From positions 62,001 through 126,000 of the forward strand of contig NZ_FZOL01000012.1 of NCBI RefSeq assembly GCF_900188455.1: a stretch of DNA of 64,000 nucleotides, read 5' to 3'. Made by a program: the position numbers and the translations under genes. Positions within the stretch are counted from its first letter, which is position 1. Each line of letters begins with the position of its first letter. The notes beneath the pieces were generated by a model. The model worked only from the letters and a program-made list of their open reading frames with translations. It did not search any database and had not been told where the DNA came from. The DNA is from Pseudomonas japonica. GTDB lineage: Bacteria > Pseudomonadota > Gammaproteobacteria > Pseudomonadales > Pseudomonadaceae. Below, piece by piece: positions 44,088 through 51,702 of this stretch.

Positions 44088-45117
44088 CGTCGCGCAGATC
44101 GACAGTGGCGGTGACCGACATGCCCGGGCGGATGCGGCCTTGCAGCGGGTTGTCAGCGCTGAAGGTGAGCTTTACCGGAATCCGTTGTACGACCTTGGTG
44201 AAGTTGCCGGTGGCGTTGTCCGGCGGCAGCAGACTGAACTGCGCGCCGGAGGCGGCGAACAGGCTGTCCACGCGACCCTCGATGGGAGTGTCCGGATAGC
44301 TGTCGAAGACCAGCTCGGCACGCTGGCCAGGTTGCATCTTGCCGATCTGGGTTTCCTTGAAGTTGGCCTGCACCCAGATGTCCTGGTCGGGAACGATGGA
44401 CAGCAGGTAGGCGCCGTTCTGCACGTATTGGCCATCGCGGGCGCTGCGCTGGCCGATCATGCCGCTGATCGGCGCGTGGATTTCGCTGCGGGTCAGGTTG
44501 AGTTCGGCCTGGGCCAGGTCGGTGCGGGCGGTGGCGATCTGCGCGTCGAGGCGTTTGAGTTCGGCCTCCAGGGCGCTGACCTGCTGGCGCTGGCCCTGCA
44601 GGTCGGCCTGGGCCTTGCTGACCTGGGAGCGGGCGACATTGTTTTCCGCGGAAAGGGTGGTGACCCGTTCCTCGGAGACGAAGCCCGGCTTGCGCAGGGC
44701 CTGGGCGCGATTCAGGTCCAGTTGCGCGCGGCCGAGGGTGGCCTGGCTGGCGGCGACCTGGGCCTGACCGGCGGCGATCAGGCTCGATTGCTGGGTCAGG
44801 CGGCTTTCCGCTTGCAGGCGCTCTGCCTCGCGGGTGTCGAGGGTGGCGCGGGCGCGTTCCACGGCGAAGCGGAAGTCGTCGGCTTCCAGGCGCACCAGCA
44901 AGTCACCCTTGTTCACATGCTGGTTGTCCTGCACCAGAACCGCATCGATACGCGCGCTCAGCTGGCTGGAGACCCGGGTGATCTCGCCCTGCACGTAGGC
45001 ATTGTCGGTGCTTTCGTAGAAACGACCTTTCAGGTACCAGTGAGCGAGGAAGCCAAGGGACACCAGGAGAACCAGGAAGAGAAAAATCAGCAGGCGACGC
45101 TTGAGTTGGGCAGGCAT
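44077..45117 (-). CDS. HlyD/EmrA-type membrane fusion protein
   Basis: The 346-residue periplasmic adaptor has one N-terminal membrane helix (residues 7-27), a biotinyl-lipoyl-like half (TRVSSQLSARIDAVLVQDNQHVNKGDLLV split over 47-75), a coiled-coil hairpin around 80-190, then the second lipoyl half and beta barrel. It bridges the MFS pump to an outer-membrane channel, encoded elsewhere. It is divergent from gltX with no regulator gene between. Confidence 0.92.
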   Translation of the reverse strand: MPAQLKRRLLIFLFLVLLVSLGFLAHWYLKGRFYESTDNAYVQGEITRVSSQLSARIDAVLVQDNQHVNKGDLLVRLEADDFRFAVERARATLDTREAERLQAESRLTQQSSLIAAGQAQVAASQATLGRAQLDLNRAQALRKPGFVSEERVTTLSAENNVARSQVSKAQADLQGQRQQVSALEAELKRLDAQIATARTDLAQAELNLTRSEIHAPISGMIGQRSARDGQYVQNGAYLLSIVPDQDIWVQANFKETQIGKMQPGQRAELVFDSYPDTPIEGRVDSLFAASGAQFSLLPPDNATGNFTKVVQRIPVKLTFSADNPLQGRIRPGMSVTATVDLRDDGR

Positions 45118-45260
45118 GGGGGAGATCGTTCCAGAAATGTAAGCAAATTTAACAAAGATTGGATCCAGCGGTGCAAGTGACGATCGCGCCCATTACTGGA
45201 GCCCGGCGCCCGCTCCCTGTTAACATCCCGGCTTTGTTTCACCTCTTGTTCGAGACTCTC

Positions 45261-46742
45261 ATGACCACCGTTCGCACGCGCATCGCGCCTTCGCCTACCG
45301 GCGATCCCCACGTCGGCACCGCTTATATCGCCCTGTTCAACTACTGCTTTGCCAAGCAGCACGGCGGCGAGTTCATCTTGCGTATCGAAGATACCGACCA
45401 GTTGCGTTCGACCCGCGAATCCGAACAACAGATCTTCGATGCCCTGCGCTGGCTCGGCATCGAATGGGCCGAAGGCCCGGATGTCGGCGGTCCGCACGGT
45501 CCGTATCGGCAGAGCGAGCGGGGTGAGATCTACAAGCAATATGCACAGCAACTGGTGGATGCGGGCCATGCGTTCCCGTGCTTCTGCACCGCCGAGGAGC
45601 TGGAGCAGATGCGTGCCGAGCAGATGGCCCGCGGTGAGACCCCGCGTTACGACGGTCGCGCGCTGCTGCTGTCGGCCGAGGAAGTGCAGCGTCGCCTGGC
45701 CGCCGGCGAGCCCCACGTGATCCGCATGAAAGTGCCGAGCGAAGGCGTCTGCGTGGTGCCGGACATGCTGCGTGGCGATGTCGAGATCCCGTGGGACCGC
45801 ATGGACATGCAGGTGCTGATGAAGACCGATGGCCTGCCGACCTACTTCCTCGCCAACGTGGTCGATGACCACCTGATGGGCATCACCCACGTTCTGCGTG
45901 GCGAAGAGTGGCTGCCCTCGGCGCCGAAGCTGATCAAGCTCTACGAATACTTCGGCTGGGAGCAGCCGAAGCTGTGCTACATGCCGCTGCTGCGCAACCC
46001 GGACAAGAGCAAGCTGTCCAAACGCAAGAACCCGACCTCGGTGACCTTCTACGAGCGCATGGGCTTCATGCCGGAAGCCATGCTCAACTACCTGGGGCGC
46101 ATGGGCTGGTCGATGCCGGACGAGCGCGAGAAGTTCTCCCTGGACGAGATGGTCGAGCACTTCGACCTGTCCCGCGTATCCCTGGGCGGGCCGATCTTCG
46201 ATATCGAGAAGCTGTCCTGGCTCAATGGCCAGTGGCTGCGCGAGCTGCCGGTGGAAGAGTTCGCCGCGCGCGTGCAGAAGTGGGCGTTCAACAGCGACTA
46301 CATGATGAAGATCGCCCCGCACGTGCAGGGCCGGGTGGAAACCTTCAGCCAGATCGCGCCGCTGGGCGGCTTCTTCTTCGAAGGTGCGCTGAAGCTGGAT
46401 GCGAAACTGTTCGAGCACAAGAAACTGTCCGCCGATCAGGTGCGCCAGGTCATGCAACTGATCCTGTGGAAACTGGAAGGCCTGCGGCAGTGGGAGAAGG
46501 AGCGCATCACCGGGTGCATCCAGGCGGTGGTCGAGGCGCTGGAGCTCAAGCTGCGTGATGCCATGCCACTGATGTTCGCCGCGATCAGCGGCCAGGCCAG
46601 TTCGGTCTCGGTGCTCGACGCCATGGAAATCCTCGGCCCGGACCTGACCCGCTATCGCCTGCGTCAGGCCCTGGACCTGCTGGGTGGCGTTTCGAAGAAA
46701 GAAAACAAGGAATGGGAGAAGCTGCTGGGCACCATCGCCTGA
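45261..46742 (+). CDS. gltX: Glutamate--tRNA ligase
   Basis: The 493-residue class I synthetase charges tRNA-Glu. HIGH-type motif is [15 protein letters not shown] near 5-19 and KMSKS-type motif is KLSKRK near 253. The discriminating type is the canonical GluRS. Four copies of its tRNA-Glu substrate are encoded in this same window, two of them just downstream. Confidence 0.97.
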   Translation: MTTVRTRIAPSPTGDPHVGTAYIALFNYCFAKQHGGEFILRIEDTDQLRSTRESEQQIFDALRWLGIEWAEGPDVGGPHGPYRQSERGEIYKQYAQQLVDAGHAFPCFCTAEELEQMRAEQMARGETPRYDGRALLLSAEEVQRRLAAGEPHVIRMKVPSEGVCVVPDMLRGDVEIPWDRMDMQVLMKTDGLPTYFLANVVDDHLMGITHVLRGEEWLPSAPKLIKLYEYFGWEQPKLCYMPLLRNPDKSKLSKRKNPTSVTFYERMGFMPEAMLNYLGRMGWSMPDEREKFSLDEMVEHFDLSRVSLGGPIFDIEKLSWLNGQWLRELPVEEFAARVQKWAFNSDYMMKIAPHVQGRVETFSQIAPLGGFFFEGALKLDAKLFEHKKLSADQVRQVMQLILWKLEGLRQWEKERITGCIQAVVEALELKLRDAMPLMFAAISGQASSVSVLDAMEILGPDLTRYRLRQALDLLGGVSKKENKEWEKLLGTIA

Positions 46743-46761
46743 TTGCAGTTGCCTGTTTTTT

Positions 46762-46818
46762 CGCGGGGCGAATCCGCTGCCTGGGGCTTTGTGCCGGGGC
46801 AGGGGGGTTCGCCCCGCG
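46762..46818. repeat. Large inverted repeat downstream of gltX
   Basis: CGCGGGGCGAA (46762-46772) pairs with TTCGCCCCGCG (46808-46818); TGCCTGGGGC and GTGCCGGGGCA can pair inside. No T-run follows. It may stabilise or end the gltX transcript and looks like a third palindrome type. Confidence 0.6.
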
Positions 46819-46936
46819 GCGTTTGCGCAGCCTGTCGCACAGCGTCAATCCCCCGCAAATACGGGAGCTTTCCCGGGGGAGGGCGGTAAGTGATTGTTAT
46901 CTGGGAAAAAATTTTTGAATTTTGTTGAAAATATAT

Positions 46937-46965
46937 TTGACAGGTCTGCAATCCGATCTTAATAT
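46937..46965 (+). promoter_or_regulatory. Sigma70 promoter of the Ala-Glu-Ala-Glu tRNA operon
   Basis: A perfect TTGACA (46937-46942) and TAATAT (46960-46965) are 17 bp apart, preceded by an A/T-rich UP-element-like stretch (46911-46936) and followed by a GC-rich GCGCCCCG discriminator. The first tRNA begins 78 bases after the -10. Confidence 0.9.
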
Positions 46966-47042
46966 GCGCCCCGTCCACAGCGATGAACGAAAACGAAACG
47001 CGAAGCACCCAGCCAAGCGGATCAAGTTCAAAGCGACATTGT

Positions 47043-47118
47043 GGGGCTATAGCTCAGCTGGGAGAGCGCCTGCATGGCATGCAGGAGGTCAGCGGTTCGA
47101 TCCCGCTTAGCTCCACCA
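47043..47118 (+). tRNA. tRNA-Ala (GGC), copy 1
   Basis: This 76-nt cloverleaf has anticodon loop ATGGCAT (GGC), encoded CCA, and the G3-U70 pair that is the alanine identity element (GGGGCTA against TAGCTCC). Confidence 0.98.
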
Positions 47119-47194
47119 ATTTCCAGATCTGCAGTCAATTCCAGCGACTGCGATCAGATCGGTTCGAAGAACCGGTCAATGGTAGAAGGGTTGC

Positions 47195-47270
47195 GTCCCC
47201 TTCGTCTAGTGGCCTAGGACACCGCCCTTTCACGGCGGTAACAGGGGTTCGAGTCCCCTAGGGGACGCCA
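47195..47270 (+). tRNA. tRNA-Glu (TTC), copy 3
   Basis: Identical over 76 nt to the copies at 4596 and 4855, 42 kb upstream, with anticodon TTC and encoded CCA. Confidence 0.98.
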
Positions 47271-47323
47271 GTTTTGCACAAGCGATGTCGCAAGAGGTCG
47301 CTGGGCCGAGAGGCTAGAAATCC

Positions 47324-47399
47324 GGGGCTATAGCTCAGCTGGGAGAGCGCCTGCATGGCATGCAGGAGGTCAGCGGTTCGATCCCGCTTAGCTCCACCA
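47324..47399 (+). tRNA. tRNA-Ala (GGC), copy 2
   Basis: Exact duplicate of the copy at 47043, with anticodon GGC, G3-U70 and encoded CCA. Confidence 0.98.
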
Positions 47400-47443
47400 A
47401 TTCCGCCAGGATTCGTGAAAACGGATCTGCACGAAGGTTACAA

Positions 47444-47519
47444 GTCCCCTTCGTCTAGTGGCCTAGGACACCGCCCTTTCACGGCGGTAACAGGGGTTCG
47501 AGTCCCCTAGGGGACGCCA
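47444..47519 (+). tRNA. tRNA-Glu (TTC), copy 4
   Basis: Fourth identical tRNA-Glu, last gene of the operon, followed by an intrinsic terminator. Confidence 0.98.
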
Positions 47520-47542
47520 CTTTATCCGCTATGCGGAATTTC

Positions 47543-47580
47543 AAGGCTCATTCGATTATTGAATGAGCCTTTTGTTTTTT
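47543..47580 (+). terminator. Intrinsic terminator of the second tRNA operon
   Basis: AAGGCTCATTC/GAATGAGCCTT forms an eleven-pair stem around GATTATT and is followed by TTGTTTTTT. Confidence 0.92.
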
Positions 47581-47636
47581 CCCTCGAAAAAATCTTGTCC
47601 CGGCCAACAAATAGCCGGGTCAGGGTCTTGCCTTTA

Positions 47637-47670
47637 AATATTATGAGCATAATATTACCAGCATAATATT
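47637..47670. promoter_or_regulatory. Probable TetR operator
   Basis: A perfect palindrome AATATTAT-GAGC-ATAATATT (47637-47656) is followed by a further half-site, so that GCATAATATT occurs at 47647-47656 and 47661-47670. It lies 15 to 48 bases before the tetR start and is strikingly A/T-rich for this genome, as expected for an autoregulatory operator over the promoter. Confidence 0.7.
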
Positions 47671-47684
47671 TTCGGTGCCCTGCC

Positions 47685-48224
47685 ATGAACGACAAGAAAG
47701 CCAAGACCCGCGAACGCATTCTCGATGCCGCACGTTGCGCGCTGATCCAGCGGGGCCCCGCGGATTCCAGCGTGAATCAGGTGATGAGTGCTGCCGGCCT
47801 TACCGTAGGTGGTTTCTACGCCCATTTCGAGAGCAAGGAAGCACTGATGCTGGAAGCCTTCCGCGAATTGCTCGGCGAGCGCCGTGCCTTGCTGGCGCAG
47901 GTCGACCCCGCGCTGGATGGGCAGTCCCGTCGGGCCCTGGTCGCGGCGTTCTATCTGTCACGCAAGCACCGTGATTCCACCGAAGACGCCTGTCCGCTGC
48001 CCAATGCCCTGAGTGAAATGCCCCGTCTGCCCGATGCCTTCCGCGAAGTCCTGGCCGAGCATATCGAGCTGATGGCGGCGAAATTGGTGGACAGCCCGGA
48101 AGAAACCGACAAGTTTTTCGCCGACCTCGCTCTGATGGTCGGCGGTCTTGTCCTGGCTCGTGCCCTGGGTACCGACGAGCTGTCCGACCGTATTCTGCGT
48201 GCCGCCAAAACGGCGGTGATCTGA
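47685..48224 (+). CDS. TetR-family transcriptional regulator
   Basis: The 179-residue protein has a typical N-terminal helix-turn-helix (TRERILDAARCALIQRG, then AAGLTVGGFYAHFESKEALM). The C-terminal half contains DACPLPNALSEM, seen in AcrR/NemR-like subgroups that sense electrophiles, so Cys106 could be redox-active; this is inference. It lies 22 bases before an alpha/beta hydrolase gene, which it probably controls together with itself. Confidence 0.88.
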   Translation: MNDKKAKTRERILDAARCALIQRGPADSSVNQVMSAAGLTVGGFYAHFESKEALMLEAFRELLGERRALLAQVDPALDGQSRRALVAAFYLSRKHRDSTEDACPLPNALSEMPRLPDAFREVLAEHIELMAAKLVDSPEETDKFFADLALMVGGLVLARALGTDELSDRILRAAKTAVI

Positions 48225-48246
48225 ACCTCCCCACTGGAGCGAAGCG

Positions 48247-49080
48247 ATGAACACCTTGAGCTGGATTCGTGGCGTGAACGGCACCCTGGGGCGGCTGATC
48301 CCGGGGCATATCGCCAGCAAGATGCACCGGGCGTTCACCACGCCCTACACCCAGCCGCCGCGTGACTGGGAGTTGCCGGTGCTGGCGCGGGCCGAACGCA
48401 TCACCCTGCGCTTCGGGCTTTCCGCGCTGCGTTGGGGGCAGGGGCCGACCGTGCTGTTGATGCACGGCTGGGAAGGGCGGCCAACGCAGTTCGCGCGGCT
48501 GATCGACGCCCTGGTCGAGGCGGGCTACACCGCCGTGGCTCTGGATGGCCCGGGACACGGGCGTTCGCCAGGGGATGAGGCGCATGTCGGCCTGTTTGCC
48601 CGGGCGATGCTGGAGGCTGCCGCGGAATTGCCGCCGCTGAAAGCGGTGATCGGTCATTCCATGGGGGGCGCCAGTGTTCTGCTCGCCTTGCAGTGGGGCC
48701 TGCGGGCCGAAGCGGTGGTCAGCATCGCCGCGCCGTCCCGCCTGCTGGGGGTGGTGCGCGGCTTCGCCCGGCGCCTGAACATGCCGCCGCGAGCGCGGGC
48801 GGCGTTCATCCGCAAGGTCGAGCGGGATGTGGGCGTGGCGATCGATCGCCTCGACGTCAGCAGCTATCAGCTGGACCTGCCCGGTCTCGTGGTGCACGCG
48901 ATGGATGATCAACTGGTACCCGCCGGCGAAGCGCAACTGATCCACGACGCCTGGTTCGACAGTCGCCTGCTGATGCTGGAGGAGGGCGGCCACCAGCGCG
49001 TCCTGGCCGATCCGCGGGTGGTGGCCGGGGTTCTCGATCTGCTGCAGCGCAGCGTCATGTCGGTGCGCCAATCGGCGTAA
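48247..49080 (+). CDS. Alpha/beta hydrolase
   Basis: The 277-residue protein has the oxyanion region LMHGWEGRPTQF near 74-85, nucleophile elbow IGHSMGGAS near 137-145 (Ser at 139), acid in HAMDDQLVP and the histidine in EEGGHQRVL near 261. Esterase or lipase activity is likely; the substrate is unknown. It lies directly behind the TetR gene. Confidence 0.88.
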   Translation: MNTLSWIRGVNGTLGRLIPGHIASKMHRAFTTPYTQPPRDWELPVLARAERITLRFGLSALRWGQGPTVLLMHGWEGRPTQFARLIDALVEAGYTAVALDGPGHGRSPGDEAHVGLFARAMLEAAAELPPLKAVIGHSMGGASVLLALQWGLRAEAVVSIAAPSRLLGVVRGFARRLNMPPRARAAFIRKVERDVGVAIDRLDVSSYQLDLPGLVVHAMDDQLVPAGEAQLIHDAWFDSRLLMLEEGGHQRVLADPRVVAGVLDLLQRSVMSVRQSA

Positions 49081-49124
49081 TCATCCGTTACACTCATGCC
49101 CGTTCATCACAAACGGGAGCGGGC

Positions 49125-49565
49125 ATGAGCTGGGATCTGGCAACGCCATTCGTCATCGACCTGCGGGTCGCTGCCGAAGATATCGACGGACTGGGGCACG
49201 CCAACAACGCGGTCTACGTCACCTGGCTGGAGCGCTGCGCCTGGCGCCACTCCCAGCGCCTGGGCCTGGACCTGGCCGAGTACCGGCGCCTGGACCGTGC
49301 CATGGCGGTGGTCCGGCATGAAATCGACTACCTCGCCAGTGCCTACGAAGACGACGAGCTGCAGTTGGCGACCTGGATCGTCGACTGGGACCAGCGCCTG
49401 AAAATGACCCGGCATTTCCAATTGGTCCGCCCGAGCGACGGCACCACGCTGTTGCGTGCGCAGACCACGTTCGTCTGCATCGAGTTGTCCACAGGCAAGC
49501 CCAAGCGCATGCCGCAGGAGTTTCTCGACGGTTACGGCCAGGCGCTGCTGGAGAAGCAGGCGTGA
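49125..49565 (+). CDS. Acyl-CoA thioesterase, 4HBT hot-dog family
   Basis: The 146-residue protein has the hot-dog active-site pattern DIDGLGHANNAVYVTWLE near 18-35, with aspartate replaced in part by the D-x-x-G-H-x-N-N form. It probably hydrolyses acyl-CoA or acyl-ACP thioesters. It overlaps the next gene by four bases and has GGGAGCGGGC upstream of the start. Confidence 0.88.
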   Translation: MSWDLATPFVIDLRVAAEDIDGLGHANNAVYVTWLERCAWRHSQRLGLDLAEYRRLDRAMAVVRHEIDYLASAYEDDELQLATWIVDWDQRLKMTRHFQLVRPSDGTTLLRAQTTFVCIELSTGKPKRMPQEFLDGYGQALLEKQA

Positions 49566-50005
49566 TTCGCCAGGCGCGGATCGAGGACGACGCGTGCGTC
49601 GTCGCTGTGGTCCGGGCCGCCTACCTGCCTTATGTCGACAGCATCGGCATCCGCCCGGGGCCACTCGATGACGACTACGCCGACATGATCCGCCAGCAGC
49701 AGGTCTGGCTGCTGGAGCAGGGCGACGCCATCCGTGCCGTGCTGGTGCTCAGCCCCGAGCCGCGGGCGATGTTGCTGGTCAATGTCGCGGTCGATCCGGC
49801 GTACCAGGGGCATGGCCACGGACGGCAACTGATCGATTTCGCCGAGGCCCGTACCCGCGCGCTCGGCTTGCCGCTGATCCGCCTCTACACCAACGCCGCC
49901 ATGCAGGCGAACGTGATCCTCTATCAACGCCTGGGGTACCGCGAAACCCATCGCGGCGTGGAGCACGGCTTCAACCGGGTGTTCATGGAGAAGGCGCTGG
50001 ACTGA
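49562..50005 (+). CDS. GNAT-family N-acetyltransferase
   Basis: The 147-residue protein has the acetyl-CoA loop [17 protein letters not shown] near 74-90 and the C-terminal motif B ([14 protein letters not shown]). The GTG start overlaps the thioesterase stop. Acceptor substrate unknown. Confidence 0.88.
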   Translation: MIRQARIEDDACVVAVVRAAYLPYVDSIGIRPGPLDDDYADMIRQQQVWLLEQGDAIRAVLVLSPEPRAMLLVNVAVDPAYQGHGHGRQLIDFAEARTRALGLPLIRLYTNAAMQANVILYQRLGYRETHRGVEHGFNRVFMEKALD

Positions 50006-50088
50006 CCGATCATCCGACGTCCCGCGCAGCCCTTCCGTTTGCGCCAAACCCGTTTACCATGTGCGCAATTTTTCCGAGGTCTTTCCCC

Positions 50089-51075
50089 ATGCAAATTGCC
50101 CTGGCCCCGATGGAGGGGCTGGTCGACGACGTCATGCGCGACGTTCTCACCCGTGTCGGTGGCATCGACTGGTGCGTTACCGAGTTCATCCGTGTCTGCG
50201 ACCGCGTCCTTCCCGAAGCCACCTTCCGCAAGTTGGCGCCGGAACTGGAGCAGGGGGCGCGGACGGCCGCCGGGGTGCCGATGCGCGTGCAGCTGCTGGG
50301 TTCCGATCCCGTCTGTCTGGCCGATAACGCGGCGCTGGCCTGTGAATTGGGCGCGCCGGTGATCGACCTGAATTTCGGCTGCCCGGCCAAGACCGTGAAC
50401 AAGTCCCGTGGCGGTGCGGTGCTGCTCAAGGAGCCGGAGTTGCTGTTCCAGATCGTCAGCGAGGTGCGCAAGGCGGTGCCGGCGCATATCCCGGTGACCT
50501 CGAAGATGCGCCTGGGCTTCGACAGTCCGGACGGTGCCCTGGATTGCGGCCGCGCCCTGGCTGAAGGCGGCTCGGCGCACCTGGTGGTGCATGCGCGGAC
50601 CAAGGTCGAGGGCTACAAGCCGCCGGCGCATTGGGAATGGGTGGCCAGGGTGCAGGATGTGGTCAAGGTCCCGGTGTTCGCCAATGGTGAGATCTGGACC
50701 CTGGACGATTGGCGGCGCTGCCGTGAGGTCAGCGGGGTCGAGGACATCATGCTCGGGCGCGGTCTGGTCTCGCGTCCGGACCTGGCCCGGCAGATCACCG
50801 CGGTACGCGACGGTGTCGAGTTCGTGCCGATGGACTGGCAGGCGCTGCTGCCGCTGATCCAGGCCTTCTGGCGGAGGGTACGCGTCGAGCTGACCCCGCG
50901 CTCCGCGCCGGGGCGCCTGAAGCAGTGGGTGGCGATGCTGACCCGCACCTACCCGGAAGCGACCGCGCTGTTCGGCGAACTGCGCCGGGAAACCGACTGC
51001 GATCGCGTCGGCCTGCTGCTCGGTGTCGCACCGCCTGTCGGCGCCGTGCAGGAAAATTTTCATACTGGCGCTTGA
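50089..51075 (+). CDS. dusC: tRNA-dihydrouridine(16) synthase
   Basis: The 328-residue FMN enzyme reduces uridine 16 of tRNA. It begins [15 protein letters not shown], and the catalytic cysteine is in [15 protein letters not shown] near 98-112, with [15 protein letters not shown] near 165-179. ATG at 50089 is preceded by GAGG; an ATG at 50059 is less fitting. The ibpA sigma32 promoter overlaps its stop codon. Confidence 0.93.
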   Translation: MQIALAPMEGLVDDVMRDVLTRVGGIDWCVTEFIRVCDRVLPEATFRKLAPELEQGARTAAGVPMRVQLLGSDPVCLADNAALACELGAPVIDLNFGCPAKTVNKSRGGAVLLKEPELLFQIVSEVRKAVPAHIPVTSKMRLGFDSPDGALDCGRALAEGGSAHLVVHARTKVEGYKPPAHWEWVARVQDVVKVPVFANGEIWTLDDWRRCREVSGVEDIMLGRGLVSRPDLARQITAVRDGVEFVPMDWQALLPLIQAFWRRVRVELTPRSAPGRLKQWVAMLTRTYPEATALFGELRRETDCDRVGLLLGVAPPVGAVQENFHTGA

Positions 51076-51098
51076 AATCGTTTCGGTGGTCCGCATCT
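51071..51098 (+). promoter_or_regulatory. Sigma32 heat-shock promoter of ibpA
   Basis: CTTGAAA (51071-51077), 13 bp and CCGCATCT (51091-51098) match the sigma32 consensus CTTGAAA-N11-16-CCCCATNT with one mismatch. It overlaps the dusC stop codon. Confidence 0.85.
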
Positions 51099-51099
51099 A

Positions 51100-51166
51100 G
51101 GGATTACGCGATGCCGAAGTCGGGTCGCGTAATAACCCAACTCGCTGATTTTCAGGAGATGTACCC
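51100..51166 (+). promoter_or_regulatory. ROSE-type RNA thermometer in the ibpA 5' leader
   Basis: Hairpin 1 (51100-51139) pairs GGG with CCC and TTACGCGA with TCGCGTAA. Hairpin 2 pairs CTC-G-CTG (51142-51148) with CAGGAG (51154-51159), so the Shine-Dalgarno AGGAG is sequestered by the anti-SD with one bulged G, the hallmark of ROSE elements. Heating would melt it and expose the ribosome site just before the ATG. Confidence 0.85.
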
Positions 51167-51610
51167 ATGACTACCGCTTTTTCCCTGGCTCCACTGTTCC
51201 GCCATTCCGTTGGTTTCGACCGTTTCAACGACCTGTTCGAATCCGCGGCGCGCAATGAGGCGGGTAGCAGCTACCCACCCTATAACGTTGAAAAACATGG
51301 CGATGACCACTATCGAATCGTCGTTGCCGCGGCCGGTTTCCAGGAGCAGGACCTCGACCTGCAAGTGGAAAAGGGCGTGCTGACCGTCACTGGCGGCAAG
51401 CGCGACAGCAGCAACGCCAGCGTCACCTACCTGCACCAGGGCATTGCCCAGCGTGCGTTCAAGCTGTCCTTCCGTCTGGCCGACCACATCGAAGTCAAGT
51501 CGGCTGGCCTGGCCAACGGCCTGCTCAGCATCGATCTGCTGCGCGTAGTGCCCGAAGAGGCGAAGGCCAAGCGGATCCCGATCAACGGGGACAAGCCTGC
51601 GCTGAACTGA
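51167..51610 (+). CDS. ibpA: Small heat-shock protein IbpA
   Basis: The 147-residue Hsp20 chaperone holds unfolding proteins. The alpha-crystallin domain spans about 35-130, with YNVEKHGDDHYRIVVAAAGF and the core motif GLANGLLSIDL, which matches the (A/G)-x-L-x-(I/V)-x-(I/V/L) type. Expression should be doubly heat-controlled, by sigma32 and the leader thermometer. Confidence 0.95.
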   Translation: MTTAFSLAPLFRHSVGFDRFNDLFESAARNEAGSSYPPYNVEKHGDDHYRIVVAAAGFQEQDLDLQVEKGVLTVTGGKRDSSNASVTYLHQGIAQRAFKLSFRLADHIEVKSAGLANGLLSIDLLRVVPEEAKAKRIPINGDKPALN

Positions 51611-51630
51611 TTCGCGGGTGATGCAAAAAG

Positions 51631-51657
51631 AAGGGCGCCGGATGGCGCCCTTTTTTT
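51631..51657 (+). terminator. Intrinsic terminator of ibpA
   Basis: AAGGGCGCC/GGCGCCCTT pair around GGAT and are followed by seven T in the plus direction. Confidence 0.92.
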
Positions 51658-51702
51658 GTTGATGAGATCCACCCCCGCAGGAGCGTGGGCGCAACGCCGG
51701 CT

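Noticed and set aside
46762..46818. Intrinsic terminator of gltX
   Set aside because: The stem is strong but not followed by a T-run; kept only as an inverted repeat.
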